A DNA stretch of 49,829 nucleotides from Caldisericales bacterium (GTDB taxonomy: Bacteria > Caldisericota > Caldisericia > JAAYUI01). Numbering within the stretch: position 1 is the stretch's first letter; each line of letters starts with the position of its first letter. The DNA is taken from assembly GCA_022707885.1 (NCBI GenBank), contig JAKIZT010000014.1, positions 1 to 49,829 of the forward strand, in the 5' to 3' direction. Positions 1-8,938 of this stretch are shown in pieces. Under the pieces are notes generated by a model, which was given only the letters and a program-made list of their open reading frames with translations, searched no databases and was not told the origin of the DNA. Position numbers and translations under genes: made by a program.

Positions 1-2
1 TT

Positions 3-3000
3 GCAACAGGCCTTTCGAGGATTCTTGAGATTGGAATGCCTGTAGTTCCTTCTTTTACAGAGAGAATACAGGTCCCGAATGGTTCTTACCCCAAAGGAGC
101 ATATCTTAAGGAAATTTCTTTTACCAATATTCCATTGCCAGAGCTTGAACCATATTATCCGAAAACTTGGGGCAAAGAACCTGGAACCCAGAAGCAAATA
201 GAACTAAAGGGTTTTTTCCCGAAATCACTTGGCGATATGAAGGTGGAGAATGGTAATGATGGCCAGATTGCCACTATTTATTTCAATCCCATAGTGCTGG
301 ATTTTGATAAAAGAATGATCAGAGTAGCCAAGAGAGCCATTATTGATGTTGTCTTCGAATCAAATACCACTTATTCCCCCTCTCCTGAAAAACCTCAGAA
401 CAAAGCAGTTATTATTTGCCCAAATTCGCTGATCGAGGCTGCCAAAAAGTTGGAACAAGCCCAAAAAAATGATGGCTACACCGTAAGAACTGTAACAGTT
501 GAAGAAATAGCCTCGACGTTTGAGCCACAAAAGGAAGAACCATCCTATAAAGGCCCCAAAGATTTCAGTGAAAAAGACAAAAAATATCTTGCAAAATATG
601 ATTATGAGCTGGCAAAAAAGATAAGGAATTTTTGTGCGAAAGAATCTCTGGAAACCTCTTTCATAACCATTCTTGGCGATGGGCTCCTTGTCCCGGCGTC
701 TTTTTACTACCTGGAAAACTATTCCTCGCTTGAATATGACAGGTATGTCCCATCTGATATTTTTTATGCCTCCCCCGACCTTGATACTGTACCAAATATG
801 TCCGTGGGAAGGTTACCAGTCAGAAACCTCAAAGAAGCAAATGATATTGTTGACAAGATTATTAGGTACAGGAAATCCATAAAACCGGAATGGTTCAAAA
901 AAATTGTTCTTTCCGGGGGCGATCCTTTTAGTGGCGGTTTCCTTGGCGAGCTGGAATGCCAGTCGCTTGTCGATAACGGATATCTGGATGGGTTTGGTAT
1001 CTCCAAGAACTATAAAACCAGGGACAGTTTTGATTCAAAATCCCTTCTCAAGGCTTTTACCGAAGATAATGGTTTGGTTTATTGTGTGAGCCATGGTGCT
1101 GGCAATGCAATCATTACTGAGCCTGGGAAAGTAACAAATACTGACATAATGGGGCTTCCGAAGAGAGATAAATTGCCGGTTCTGGTGAGTGTCGCATGCA
1201 CCAATGGAATGTTTGACAACTCTGTTGTCGGGGTCGAATTTAAGGACACACCAGAGTACAAGGATATCTCTTTTGCACAAGCCTGCCTTTTCTCTCAAGG
1301 TGGCCCTGTCGCATATTTTGGAGGGTCCAGGCTCAATTATGCGGGAATAAACTGGACTATTGAGGGTGGTGTTGCAAAAGCACTGCCTTTTGATGAGATA
1401 GACAGACTTATGACTGAAGTAGTCAATGCCTATAACAACTGGGCAACCACCCTTGGAGAACTCTACAGCCAGGCGTTGAAAAAATATGTTGGCGTTGCAA
1501 AAGAAGGGTTCTTCACGACATCAAAATCATTGTTCTGTTTCACTTTCCTTGGTGATCCGACAATAAAGCTCCCACAAAACAGTGGTGGTGCTCCTCACAG
1601 GATGCCAGACGTAGAGGTGCTTGATTGTCCAATAACTAGTGATGGACTGAGTATCCCGATCATGTCAGTGGTTGAACCCAATCAAGTACTTGTGAAAACT
1701 GATTTTGAATGGATTGAATCAAGAAAAATCGACCTTGAAACTGCCAAATCGCAGCCTGTCCAAAAACTTACAAACCCAACAAACAAGACCTTTAGAGTGC
1801 CGTTTTCACACAATACAAAAAGTTTGTGGCAAGCCAGAATTGAATTGCCAAACAGCTCAGAGGTCTGGATATATTATATTACAAGGGCAAAATATGACCT
1901 AAAAGCTGTTTCAAACAGGCTTTTCTACACCGATAAACCATCAAAAAGACAAAACTTCTCTTTCCAGGTAATAAATGAAGGGTACAAAGATCTGCAAAAC
2001 ATTATTGCGCAGCTAAAAATTGATGGTATTACAAGAAAAACAAAAAAAATTGGAAATTTGGAGATCAACTCATTAAAGCAGCTCAATTTCACGATTGAGG
2101 GGCTTGAAGAAGGTGAACATACCGTCAACTTCGAAGTAAAATCTGATATTAAGGATGATTTCCCCAAAGACAATGTTTTTGAGAAACAGCTTGTATTGAC
2201 TAAAAGTGAAACGGCCAAAGCCCTTTGCCTCATATCGTACCTTTTCAACGCATCAACCGCAAAAAAGATCTTCGGGATTGATTCATACGAAAAATCTGTA
2301 AAGGATTTCAAGAAAATCCCAACTGAAATTGTGACGTATGGCGATGATAGCTATATGTCGCTGCTTTTTGGTTTTGGATACCAGGATTTTGCAGAGCTTG
2401 GTGCGGACACAGTCATCATGGCTTCACCCAATTTTGCAAATCCGTATGACAGTAAATTTGTAAAAGTGTTGTTTTCATTTGTAGAGAATGGCGGCCAGGC
2501 AATAGGCTACGCGTGCCTTGGATCAGAATCTGGTGGCAGCAATTACACGGCATATGCAAAGGTCTTTGGTTTCAAACAATCGCTTGAGTACGGATTGTCG
2601 GAAGATTCATTTACATTTGATGTGCCCATTGATCCTGCAAATGATTTCTTCCAGGGCATGGATGGCATGTCAGCAAAGGCCATTATGTCAAATACAATTC
2701 CTGCCCAGTCATGGGACGAGTGTCTTGATGGGGCAAAAATCGTTTCAAAAAGCAAGGATGTGAAGAGCATAATTGCCACAAATGGAGGCAATTCGATTTA
2801 TTTCTCGACCCTATATGAGAATACCAATCCTGAACATTTCAGATTCCTATATAACCTTTTAACCTACAGCCACAGGCCGCAACCTGATGTTTCGCTGTAC
2901 AGTGGTTCGATTTCGTGTGATCCACCGGTTGCTCTTACATCCTCAAGGGTGAAAGTAGATGTGAGTATTGTAAATTCAGGTAATGTGGCATCAAAGGAAG

Positions 3001-6000
3001 CCAGATTGGTTTTGGAACCCTTTGGTTTCTCAAAGACTGTTCCGCAGATAGAAAAGGGTAGCAAGACAAATCTTGAATTTGAGATAGAAACACCTGATTC
3101 ACCTGGGATCCTTGAGCTTGGCGCCAAGATAGCCATGCAAGGGGAAGTAAATGAAAAAAACAATGATTCAACTTATAGACTCCAGGTTCTTCCGAAAGGA
3201 AGGGAAGGTTCGCTGGAAGCCATTTCAAATCTCAATATATCCGATTTCATGATCTTGCCGGACAAACCCTTCTATGTGACCGGGAAAGCACAAAAAGGAG
3301 CTTTGATCAATTGTCAGGGCTCTCTTGCCAGGGTATCTGACAAGGGTGATTTTAAGGTATATGTTAAGCCTTCTGGTCAAGGACTGGAACTTGGTGTAAC
3401 AACCATAGAAGGGTTTTCTTCATCGAAAAAAATAAACTGCACATTTGCCACACAAAAGAATGTTGCAGGGACCATTGGCAAAAATTACTTCATCCAAAAT
3501 CAAACCTATACCAAGGACCTGAAAACACAACCGTTTTTCCAGAGAAACAACGAGACTTATGTCAATTTTACTGTAGTTGGCAAAACACTTGGTCTTGATA
3601 TAACAACAGATGGAGACAAGTGGTCATTTGGTAATAGTTCCTTCACCATGAGTGGAACACTTGAAACTGGCAATGCCAAGATTGAAATGGGTGGTGCACA
3701 AAAAGATGTACAATCACAGCAGCCAATAATGATGCTTGATTCTGGTCTTTGCATTCCAGCCAGTTTCCTTTCGCAGATCTCATTCAAGATTGAGCAGGAC
3801 AATAAACCTGGATCATTCCTTGTGCTATTTCCAAATAACGTGAAATTGCCGGAAACACCTTTAGAACAAATATTTTCAAATGGTTTTGCCCGGCCCGAAA
3901 CCAAAGAACTCAGAATGCCAAAAGAGACTGATTATGGGCCTCCAGTTCTTCTTTCTTACGGGGCTCTTGACGGGGAAGTCAAGGATGTCATGTCTTTGTC
4001 GCCTACCAAAAAGGGTTTGTATCTTCTGACTTCGAGAGGTGTAGAACTCTGGACGGCAGAAGGTGTCTTTTCAAAATGCATAGGTTTCCCGCCAACGCTC
4101 GTTACTGATGTTGGCGGAAGCTGGTACAGCTTTCTCTATAGCAACTCCAACAGTTTTGATGGAAAAACCCCAAAAATTGCTTTTGCTGCAAACGATAATG
4201 ACAATTTTGCTTTTGCAACACAAGATTGTTTGGCAGTCTATGATGAAAAACTGAAACTTGTAAAAAAGTATAAATTTGATGATCCAATTTACCTTGATGT
4301 TGGTATACAGACCGACTCAAAAGGTAATTTCTATTACCTCGATCAATACAATTCTATCTGGAAAGTTGACCAGGAGGATGCCGAACCAATAAATCTTGTT
4401 GACAGTGATGGCGAGGATATTGATGAATTCTTCAATTTTACAGTCCTGCCGAATGGTAATATAGCAATCAATGTAACAGAAGGTTTGAAAGAAACAAAGA
4501 AATGGTCTGCGCTTCTTTTTGATCCAACAGGCAAATTGCTCGGTAGGAAAGATTTTACAATTAATCCAGAGAAAGCGCTTGAAGAAGAGGTAATGAGCAG
4601 TATCCAGTTTCCGACAGCTCTGTTGTCCATGAAAAGTGGTGGTTTTTACGCAATATATACAAGCTATGATGCATTGTTTGTGGAAAAATGGGACGAGCAA
4701 TTTGAACTTACGGACAAAAAAATAATCCAGCTTGAGGGTATTTATGTAAACTCTGTCTATAAAACGTCGTCGGACAATTTCTATATGGCCATAACAGCTG
4801 GATTTATGGAAGAAGGATTGTCTGAAAACAAATTCAAAATATGCAAGGTTGGTCCTGATTTCAAAACACAACTCATGGTTCCATTTATCGTGAGGCAGAG
4901 CAACAGGCTTGTATCGCCTTATTTTATGGAGTTCTCCGAGGATGGCGACCTATATATGGGTGGCGAGCAAAAATGTGTTGTTTATGACAGATTTGGAACC
5001 AGAAAAGATGATTTTGTAATATCATCAGGAGATGAAAAAACTGCTTTTAAGCCGGTAATGCTGAAATTTGATTCTGGAAAGATTGTTGTGCTCAGTATTG
5101 ATTATTTTGAAAGCAACATCATTATCTCGGACAAGGGCGGAAATCTCCTCAGAAAAATATCCTTGTCAGGTGAAAACGGATTTTATCCATATGCCATCGA
5201 GCCAAATCTTTCACAAAATGAAATTTATATTTTGGATGGAATGGGCAAGATCCACGTAATACCTTCTTACCTTGACCAGGACAAAAATCCAGAGGGATTT
5301 GAACCCAAGAAATCGGTTTCAATAATTGGCTATGGCAAAGGTTTAGCTCAGGCTCCTGTTGCAATGAGATATTTTAATGGCAAACTCTACGTTTTGGATT
5401 TTTATGGACAGAAGGTGTGCTGTTACGACAAAGACCTTAATTTCCTCTTCGAGTTTGGAGGGCTTGGTGAAGGGACCGGTCTGCTTATGGATGCCATATC
5501 ATTGTGTACAGACAACAATGGAAATATCTGGGTTGGAGACATGTCGAAGTCGAAACTTGTCGTATACTCTGGAGATGGCGGTTTCCTTGGCGAGATTGGA
5601 AAAGAGGGTTTTTACACCTCTCCAGGCTCAATTGAGGCTTATAGCAATGATTCCTTCTCCTGGATGTCACCACTTGATTTCGCAATCGGGAAAGGCGGTC
5701 TTGCCGTTTTTGATTATGGTCATGACAGGATACTCATGTGGAATTCTAAAAATGAGTCCACAACGATGTCTATTACCCCTGATGATCTTAAAATGACCGT
5801 TTTCCCGACGCAAAAGATTTTCAAATATACATTTGAGGTCACAAACACTGGCAGTGGCAACCTTGAGGGCACAATATCGTCTGAAACCGGAGGAGTGACT
5901 ATTGTCCAGCCCAAGATAATAAAAAATATCCATGAAGTTGTACTCGAATGTGATTTCTCAAATATGGACATACCAAAGAGCATTAACGTTGTGATCCAAA

Positions 6001-6428
6001 CCAATGTTGGCACCAAAAAGATAAGCATTCCCATAACAATTGTTCCGCTTGATGTCTTGTTGGTGGTGGGCGAGCCGGTTTGCGGCAATGCAAATGGTGT
6101 TTTCAGACTTGCGATGCTTCCTTATTCAAAAAATGATAAAATTATTGTATCTACAAAAGATTTGGAGAAGATGTTCGGTTTGAAGGGAATTATTGCAAAA
6201 GACAACAATAGTGCATACTTCACATATGGGCAGAGAAGGATTGGTTTTGTGAATGGTTCCAGCATCGCTGATTTCCAGGTTGGCGAGGACCACTTTAATG
6301 TTAATTTGGGTGTGGAAGTCACAAAACTTATTGACGGTGGTCTTACCGTGCCTGTTGAAACAATTGCAGCATTTTTAAGTTGCAAAGTTATCCCGGAAGA
6401 CAATTTCATCAAGATGACCGCCAGGTGA
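3..6428 (+). CDS. Giant secreted C25 (gingipain-type) cysteine protease, 5' partial
   Basis: The frame is open to the left edge, so the N-terminus (signal and propeptide) is missing; residues are numbered from the first Met at 36. Residues about 130-510 look like a C25 catalytic domain: ILGDG, a VGRLPVR segment, SHGAG with the likely catalytic His353, VACTNG with Cys388, and FLGDPTIKLP closing the domain. After it come a CARDB-like beta domain (about 619-735), an alpha/beta segment (about 740-945), a second CARDB-like domain (about 948-1055), a degenerate copper-amine-oxidase-like stalk domain (about 1148-1290), a long NHL/propeller-like region (about 1308-1900) and a C-terminal stalk-like domain (about 2013-2130). 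No typical T9SS C-terminal sorting domain is evident; the stalk domain may attach or display the protein. It probably degrades extracellular protein. The protease assignment is strong, the later domain borders are approximate. Confidence 0.85.
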   Translation, partial: ATGLSRILEIGMPVVPSFTERIQVPNGSYPKGAYLKEISFTNIPLPELEPYYPKTWGKEPGTQKQIELKGFFPKSLGDMKVENGNDGQIATIYFNPIVLDFDKRMIRVAKRAIIDVVFESNTTYSPSPEKPQNKAVIICPNSLIEAAKKLEQAQKNDGYTVRTVTVEEIASTFEPQKEEPSYKGPKDFSEKDKKYLAKYDYELAKKIRNFCAKESLETSFITILGDGLLVPASFYYLENYSSLEYDRYVPSDIFYASPDLDTVPNMSVGRLPVRNLKEANDIVDKIIRYRKSIKPEWFKKIVLSGGDPFSGGFLGELECQSLVDNGYLDGFGISKNYKTRDSFDSKSLLKAFTEDNGLVYCVSHGAGNAIITEPGKVTNTDIMGLPKRDKLPVLVSVACTNGMFDNSVVGVEFKDTPEYKDISFAQACLFSQGGPVAYFGGSRLNYAGINWTIEGGVAKALPFDEIDRLMTEVVNAYNNWATTLGELYSQALKKYVGVAKEGFFTTSKSLFCFTFLGDPTIKLPQNSGGAPHRMPDVEVLDCPITSDGLSIPIMSVVEPNQVLVKTDFEWIESRKIDLETAKSQPVQKLTNPTNKTFRVPFSHNTKSLWQARIELPNSSEVWIYYITRAKYDLKAVSNRLFYTDKPSKRQNFSFQVINEGYKDLQNIIAQLKIDGITRKTKKIGNLEINSLKQLNFTIEGLEEGEHTVNFEVKSDIKDDFPKDNVFEKQLVLTKSETAKALCLISYLFNASTAKKIFGIDSYEKSVKDFKKIPTEIVTYGDDSYMSLLFGFGYQDFAELGADTVIMASPNFANPYDSKFVKVLFSFVENGGQAIGYACLGSESGGSNYTAYAKVFGFKQSLEYGLSEDSFTFDVPIDPANDFFQGMDGMSAKAIMSNTIPAQSWDECLDGAKIVSKSKDVKSIIATNGGNSIYFSTLYENTNPEHFRFLYNLLTYSHRPQPDVSLYSGSISCDPPVALTSSRVKVDVSIVNSGNVASKEARLVLEPFGFSKTVPQIEKGSKTNLEFEIETPDSPGILELGAKIAMQGEVNEKNNDSTYRLQVLPKGREGSLEAISNLNISDFMILPDKPFYVTGKAQKGALINCQGSLARVSDKGDFKVYVKPSGQGLELGVTTIEGFSSSKKINCTFATQKNVAGTIGKNYFIQNQTYTKDLKTQPFFQRNNETYVNFTVVGKTLGLDITTDGDKWSFGNSSFTMSGTLETGNAKIEMGGAQKDVQSQQPIMMLDSGLCIPASFLSQISFKIEQDNKPGSFLVLFPNNVKLPETPLEQIFSNGFARPETKELRMPKETDYGPPVLLSYGALDGEVKDVMSLSPTKKGLYLLTSRGVELWTAEGVFSKCIGFPPTLVTDVGGSWYSFLYSNSNSFDGKTPKIAFAANDNDNFAFATQDCLAVYDEKLKLVKKYKFDDPIYLDVGIQTDSKGNFYYLDQYNSIWKVDQEDAEPINLVDSDGEDIDEFFNFTVLPNGNIAINVTEGLKETKKWSALLFDPTGKLLGRKDFTINPEKALEEEVMSSIQFPTALLSMKSGGFYAIYTSYDALFVEKWDEQFELTDKKIIQLEGIYVNSVYKTSSDNFYMAITAGFMEEGLSENKFKICKVGPDFKTQLMVPFIVRQSNRLVSPYFMEFSEDGDLYMGGEQKCVVYDRFGTRKDDFVISSGDEKTAFKPVMLKFDSGKIVVLSIDYFESNIIISDKGGNLLRKISLSGENGFYPYAIEPNLSQNEIYILDGMGKIHVIPSYLDQDKNPEGFEPKKSVSIIGYGKGLAQAPVAMRYFNGKLYVLDFYGQKVCCYDKDLNFLFEFGGLGEGTGLLMDAISLCTDNNGNIWVGDMSKSKLVVYSGDGGFLGEIGKEGFYTSPGSIEAYSNDSFSWMSPLDFAIGKGGLAVFDYGHDRILMWNSKNESTTMSITPDDLKMTVFPTQKIFKYTFEVTNTGSGNLEGTISSETGGVTIVQPKIIKNIHEVVLECDFSNMDIPKSINVVIQTNVGTKKISIPITIVPLDVLLVVGEPVCGNANGVFRLAMLPYSKNDKIIVSTKDLEKMFGLKGIIAKDNNSAYFTYGQRRIGFVNGSSIADFQVGEDHFNVNLGVEVTKLIDGGLTVPVETIAAFLSCKVIPEDNFIKMTAR

Positions 6429-7090
6429 AGATAAATCCCGATTTGCTTATAAAAGGTGCCAAGGATTTTGGCATCAGTCTTGGTGAAAAGCAGACTGGCG
6501 CTTTTTCTGAATATTGCGATTTTTTGATTGAGAGAAATCGCTTGGTCAACCTTACTGCCATTACAAATCCGGATGAAGTGGTTTCAAAGCATTTTGCGGA
6601 CAGCCTGGCAATCAATCTAGCTATGGACATGTCCCTCAGAAAAAACCTCATTGATATTGGTTCTGGGGCCGGGTTTCCAGGTGTTGCCATAAAAATTGCC
6701 TTTCCAGCCACCGAGATAGTCCTTGTGGAATCGATAGGCAAAAAAGCATTTTTTCTTGAAGAACTTATACATAAACTTGGGCTTCCCGGTATATCGGTTT
6801 TGAATATCAGAGCAGAAAGCATCCCACAGCTAAAACCTGAATATTGCAATCACTTTGAGATTGTCACGGCAAGAGCCGTTGGTAACTTGCAATTGCTTCT
6901 CTCTTATGCAAAGCCTTTGCTTGTTCCAGGCGGTTCGCTTGTACTTTGGAAAGGCAGGGACGACATTTCAGAATTGCCCTCGATGCTTCCAAAAATAGAG
7001 AAAATGGGTTTTAATTTAATCAAAACAATTCCCTATAAGATTCCATTATGGCACCTAGAGCGCTTCCTTGTATACCTGCAATGCTTGTAA
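6425..7090 (+). CDS. rsmG: 16S rRNA (guanine-N7) methyltransferase RsmG
   Basis: RsmG (GidB) methylates N7 of a guanine in the 530 loop of 16S rRNA using S-adenosylmethionine. The protein has the family's N-terminal NLTAITNPDEVVSKHFADSL segment, the SAM-binding loop DIGSGAGFPG (Asp77 onward) and TARAVGNL with a late PGGSLVLWKG strand. I chose GTG at 6425 because it overlaps the protease stop by four bases (GTGA) and gives about 221 residues, close to the family norm; an upstream ATG at 6380 would add 15 unlikely residues. The overlap suggests translational coupling to the protease, an unusual partner, since rsmG often sits with mnmG or parAB. Confidence 0.93.
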   Translation: MKINPDLLIKGAKDFGISLGEKQTGAFSEYCDFLIERNRLVNLTAITNPDEVVSKHFADSLAINLAMDMSLRKNLIDIGSGAGFPGVAIKIAFPATEIVLVESIGKKAFFLEELIHKLGLPGISVLNIRAESIPQLKPEYCNHFEIVTARAVGNLQLLLSYAKPLLVPGGSLVLWKGRDDISELPSMLPKIEKMGFNLIKTIPYKIPLWHLERFLVYLQCL

Positions 7091-7133
7091 AAGGCGTTCA
7101 GTCATATAAAATGTGCTTTTCAAGGAGGTATCG

Positions 7134-8318
7134 ATGAGTGGTTTTGATAGCAGGTTGCAAGCCTTTAAAGAGAGAAAAGAAGAAACAATACGTGACAAAC
7201 ACATGTATTATCTTAATGAAATACAAGCGCACGAAGGCCAGTTTGTTATTATTGGTGGGAAAAAATATTTGAATTTCACTACGTATTCCTATCTTGGCCT
7301 TTTGGGGCACCCCAAGATAAATGAAGCAGCCAAAGCTGCGATAGACAGGTTTGGCTCTGGAACACACGGCGTGAGAATCCTTGCGGGAACCACGTCGATA
7401 CATGTCGCGTTGGAAAACAGAATTGCCACTTATAAGAAAACTGATGACTCCATAGCTTATTCATCGGGATATGTCACCAATCTTTCCACCATTTCAACGC
7501 TCACTGGAAATGGCGATGAGATATTCTGCGATATAATCAATCATGCTTCAATATATGATGGTTGCTTGCTTTCAAGGGCAAAGTTCACAAGATTTAAACA
7601 CAATGATATGGAAGACCTTGAAAACCACCTAAAGAATTCGAAGGCCGTCGGCAAATTAATTGTTGTTGATGCCGTTTTCTCAATGGATGGCGACATTGCC
7701 CCACTCCCAAAACTGATTGAATTGGCAAGAAAATACGATTGCCTCCTCATGGTTGACGAGGCCCATTCACTTGGCGTGCTTGGCAAAACAGGGCATGGAA
7801 TCATGGAACATTTTGGCCTCAAAGAGGGAATTGACATTCAGATGGGCACCCTATCAAAGACGATCCCTGCAATCGGTGGCTATATAGCGGCCAAAAAAGA
7901 TATAATTGACCTGCTCAAATATAATGCCAGAGCATTTGTTTTTTCAGCAGCACTTCCACCACCAGCAGCAGAAGCAGCCAGGGTTTCTTTTGATGTTCTT
8001 GAGGAAGAACAGTGGAGACTCGAAAGACTCAGAGACAATATCTCTTACTATATTAAATCACTCAACCAGGCAGGTTTTGATACAGGTGTAAGCCAGACAG
8101 CCATAGTCCCGATCATCCTAAAAGATGAGTGGATGACCCTCGAAACAACAAGACTCCTTTTTGAAGAGGGTGTTTTCATAATGCCGATCCTTCCACCTGC
8201 TGTCCCGCCAAATACTTCAAGACTCAGGGCCAATGTTACAGCTTCTCATACCAGGGAAGACATTGATTATATGGTTGATGCTCTTTCCAGGGTCTGGAAG
8301 AAATTGGGAATGCGCTGA
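7134..8318 (+). CDS. Alpha-oxoamine synthase family PLP enzyme (BioF/KBL/SPT-like)
   Basis: A PLP enzyme of the fold-type I alpha-oxoamine synthase family, which condenses an acyl-CoA with an amino acid (8-amino-7-oxononanoate synthase, glycine C-acetyltransferase, serine palmitoyltransferase). Visible signatures are TYSYLGLLGHP, FGSGTHGVRILAGT, VDEAHSLGVLG and GTLSKT, where Lys242 should form the Schiff base with PLP. The length (394 residues) fits the family. The start at 7134 is set by AAGGAGG at 7122-7128; an earlier ATG at 7113 lies upstream of that ribosome-binding site. No biotin, threonine-catabolism or sphingolipid gene is adjacent, so the substrate cannot be assigned. Its 3' end overlaps the convergent thiN gene by 52 bases. 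Confidence 0.88.
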   Translation: MSGFDSRLQAFKERKEETIRDKHMYYLNEIQAHEGQFVIIGGKKYLNFTTYSYLGLLGHPKINEAAKAAIDRFGSGTHGVRILAGTTSIHVALENRIATYKKTDDSIAYSSGYVTNLSTISTLTGNGDEIFCDIINHASIYDGCLLSRAKFTRFKHNDMEDLENHLKNSKAVGKLIVVDAVFSMDGDIAPLPKLIELARKYDCLLMVDEAHSLGVLGKTGHGIMEHFGLKEGIDIQMGTLSKTIPAIGGYIAAKKDIIDLLKYNARAFVFSAALPPPAAEAARVSFDVLEEEQWRLERLRDNISYYIKSLNQAGFDTGVSQTAIVPIILKDEWMTLETTRLLFEEGVFIMPILPPAVPPNTSRLRANVTASHTREDIDYMVDALSRVWKKLGMR

Positions 8319-8938
8319 ACAAAAACCAGAACTTTCCCCTCTGATTCAATTATAAAATCTCCCAGTGCCAGATTGCTTACCCATCTGGCAGGGCCTGGTT
8401 CTATTTTCCCCTCAAATGGATATTTAAGGCCAGACAGTTTCATGTTTGTTGTGCCAAAGAAGGGCAGGATGCTTACTATCATGCCCTTGTTACATTTAAT
8501 GTGACAATATCCTGAGGTCGAGAAGATTTCAAAACCCTCACAAAATCCTCTTAATTTTACTCCAAGCTTGTTTTCAAGCCAGAAGAGCCAGTAATTGAAG
8601 AGAACATGGTCTGGTCTTCCTGTTTTGCCACCAGTTAGGCCAACAATGCTTATTTCCCCAAAGCCTCTTTTTGAGAGTTCTTCTATGGCCAATTCGCCAT
8701 CTGTGGCGTTTTTCTGTTCTGGATAAGAAATTATTTCTATGCCAAGATTCTTTATTTTTGAAAGGCTCTGGGGATTGACAGAATCCATATCACCAACAAC
8801 AAGGTTTGGTATTATGCCAACCGAGAGGAGACCATCCAGCCCTGAATCGGCTGCACATGAGAAAGAATAGTTGCCGCAAAGTTCGATGTCCTGGCTGCAG
8901 GTGGAGCCCCCAAGTGCAAGCAGGGCTATTTTTTCCAA
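8267..8938 (-). CDS. thiN: Thiamine pyrophosphokinase
   Basis: Transfers pyrophosphate from ATP to thiamine to make thiamine diphosphate. Family motifs are in order: AADSG (29-33), GDMDS (49-53; usually GDFDS), KNATDGE (76-82; usually KDxTDxE) and GRPDHVLFN. Length is 223 residues, as expected. The start is TTG at 8938, supported by AGGAG at 8946-8950 seven bases upstream. It overlaps the end of the amidohydrolase gene by 13 bases and is the last gene of the leftward operon. The N for D in the second acidic motif and M for F in the first are mild departures; the remaining acidic residues are kept. Confidence 0.9.
   Translation of the reverse strand: MEKIALLALGGSTCSQDIELCGNYSFSCAADSGLDGLLSVGIIPNLVVGDMDSVNPQSLSKIKNLGIEIISYPEQKNATDGELAIEELSKRGFGEISIVGLTGGKTGRPDHVLFNYWLFWLENKLGVKLRGFCEGFEIFSTSGYCHIKCNKGMIVSILPFFGTTNMKLSGLKYPFEGKIEPGPARWVSNLALGDFIIESEGKVLVFVQRIPNFFQTLERASTI

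Noticed and set aside
4317..4871. A 184-codon open frame on the minus strand inside the protease gene
   Set aside because: It lies wholly within a well-supported coding region, has no ribosome-binding site or recognisable motif, and its composition is that of an antisense frame.
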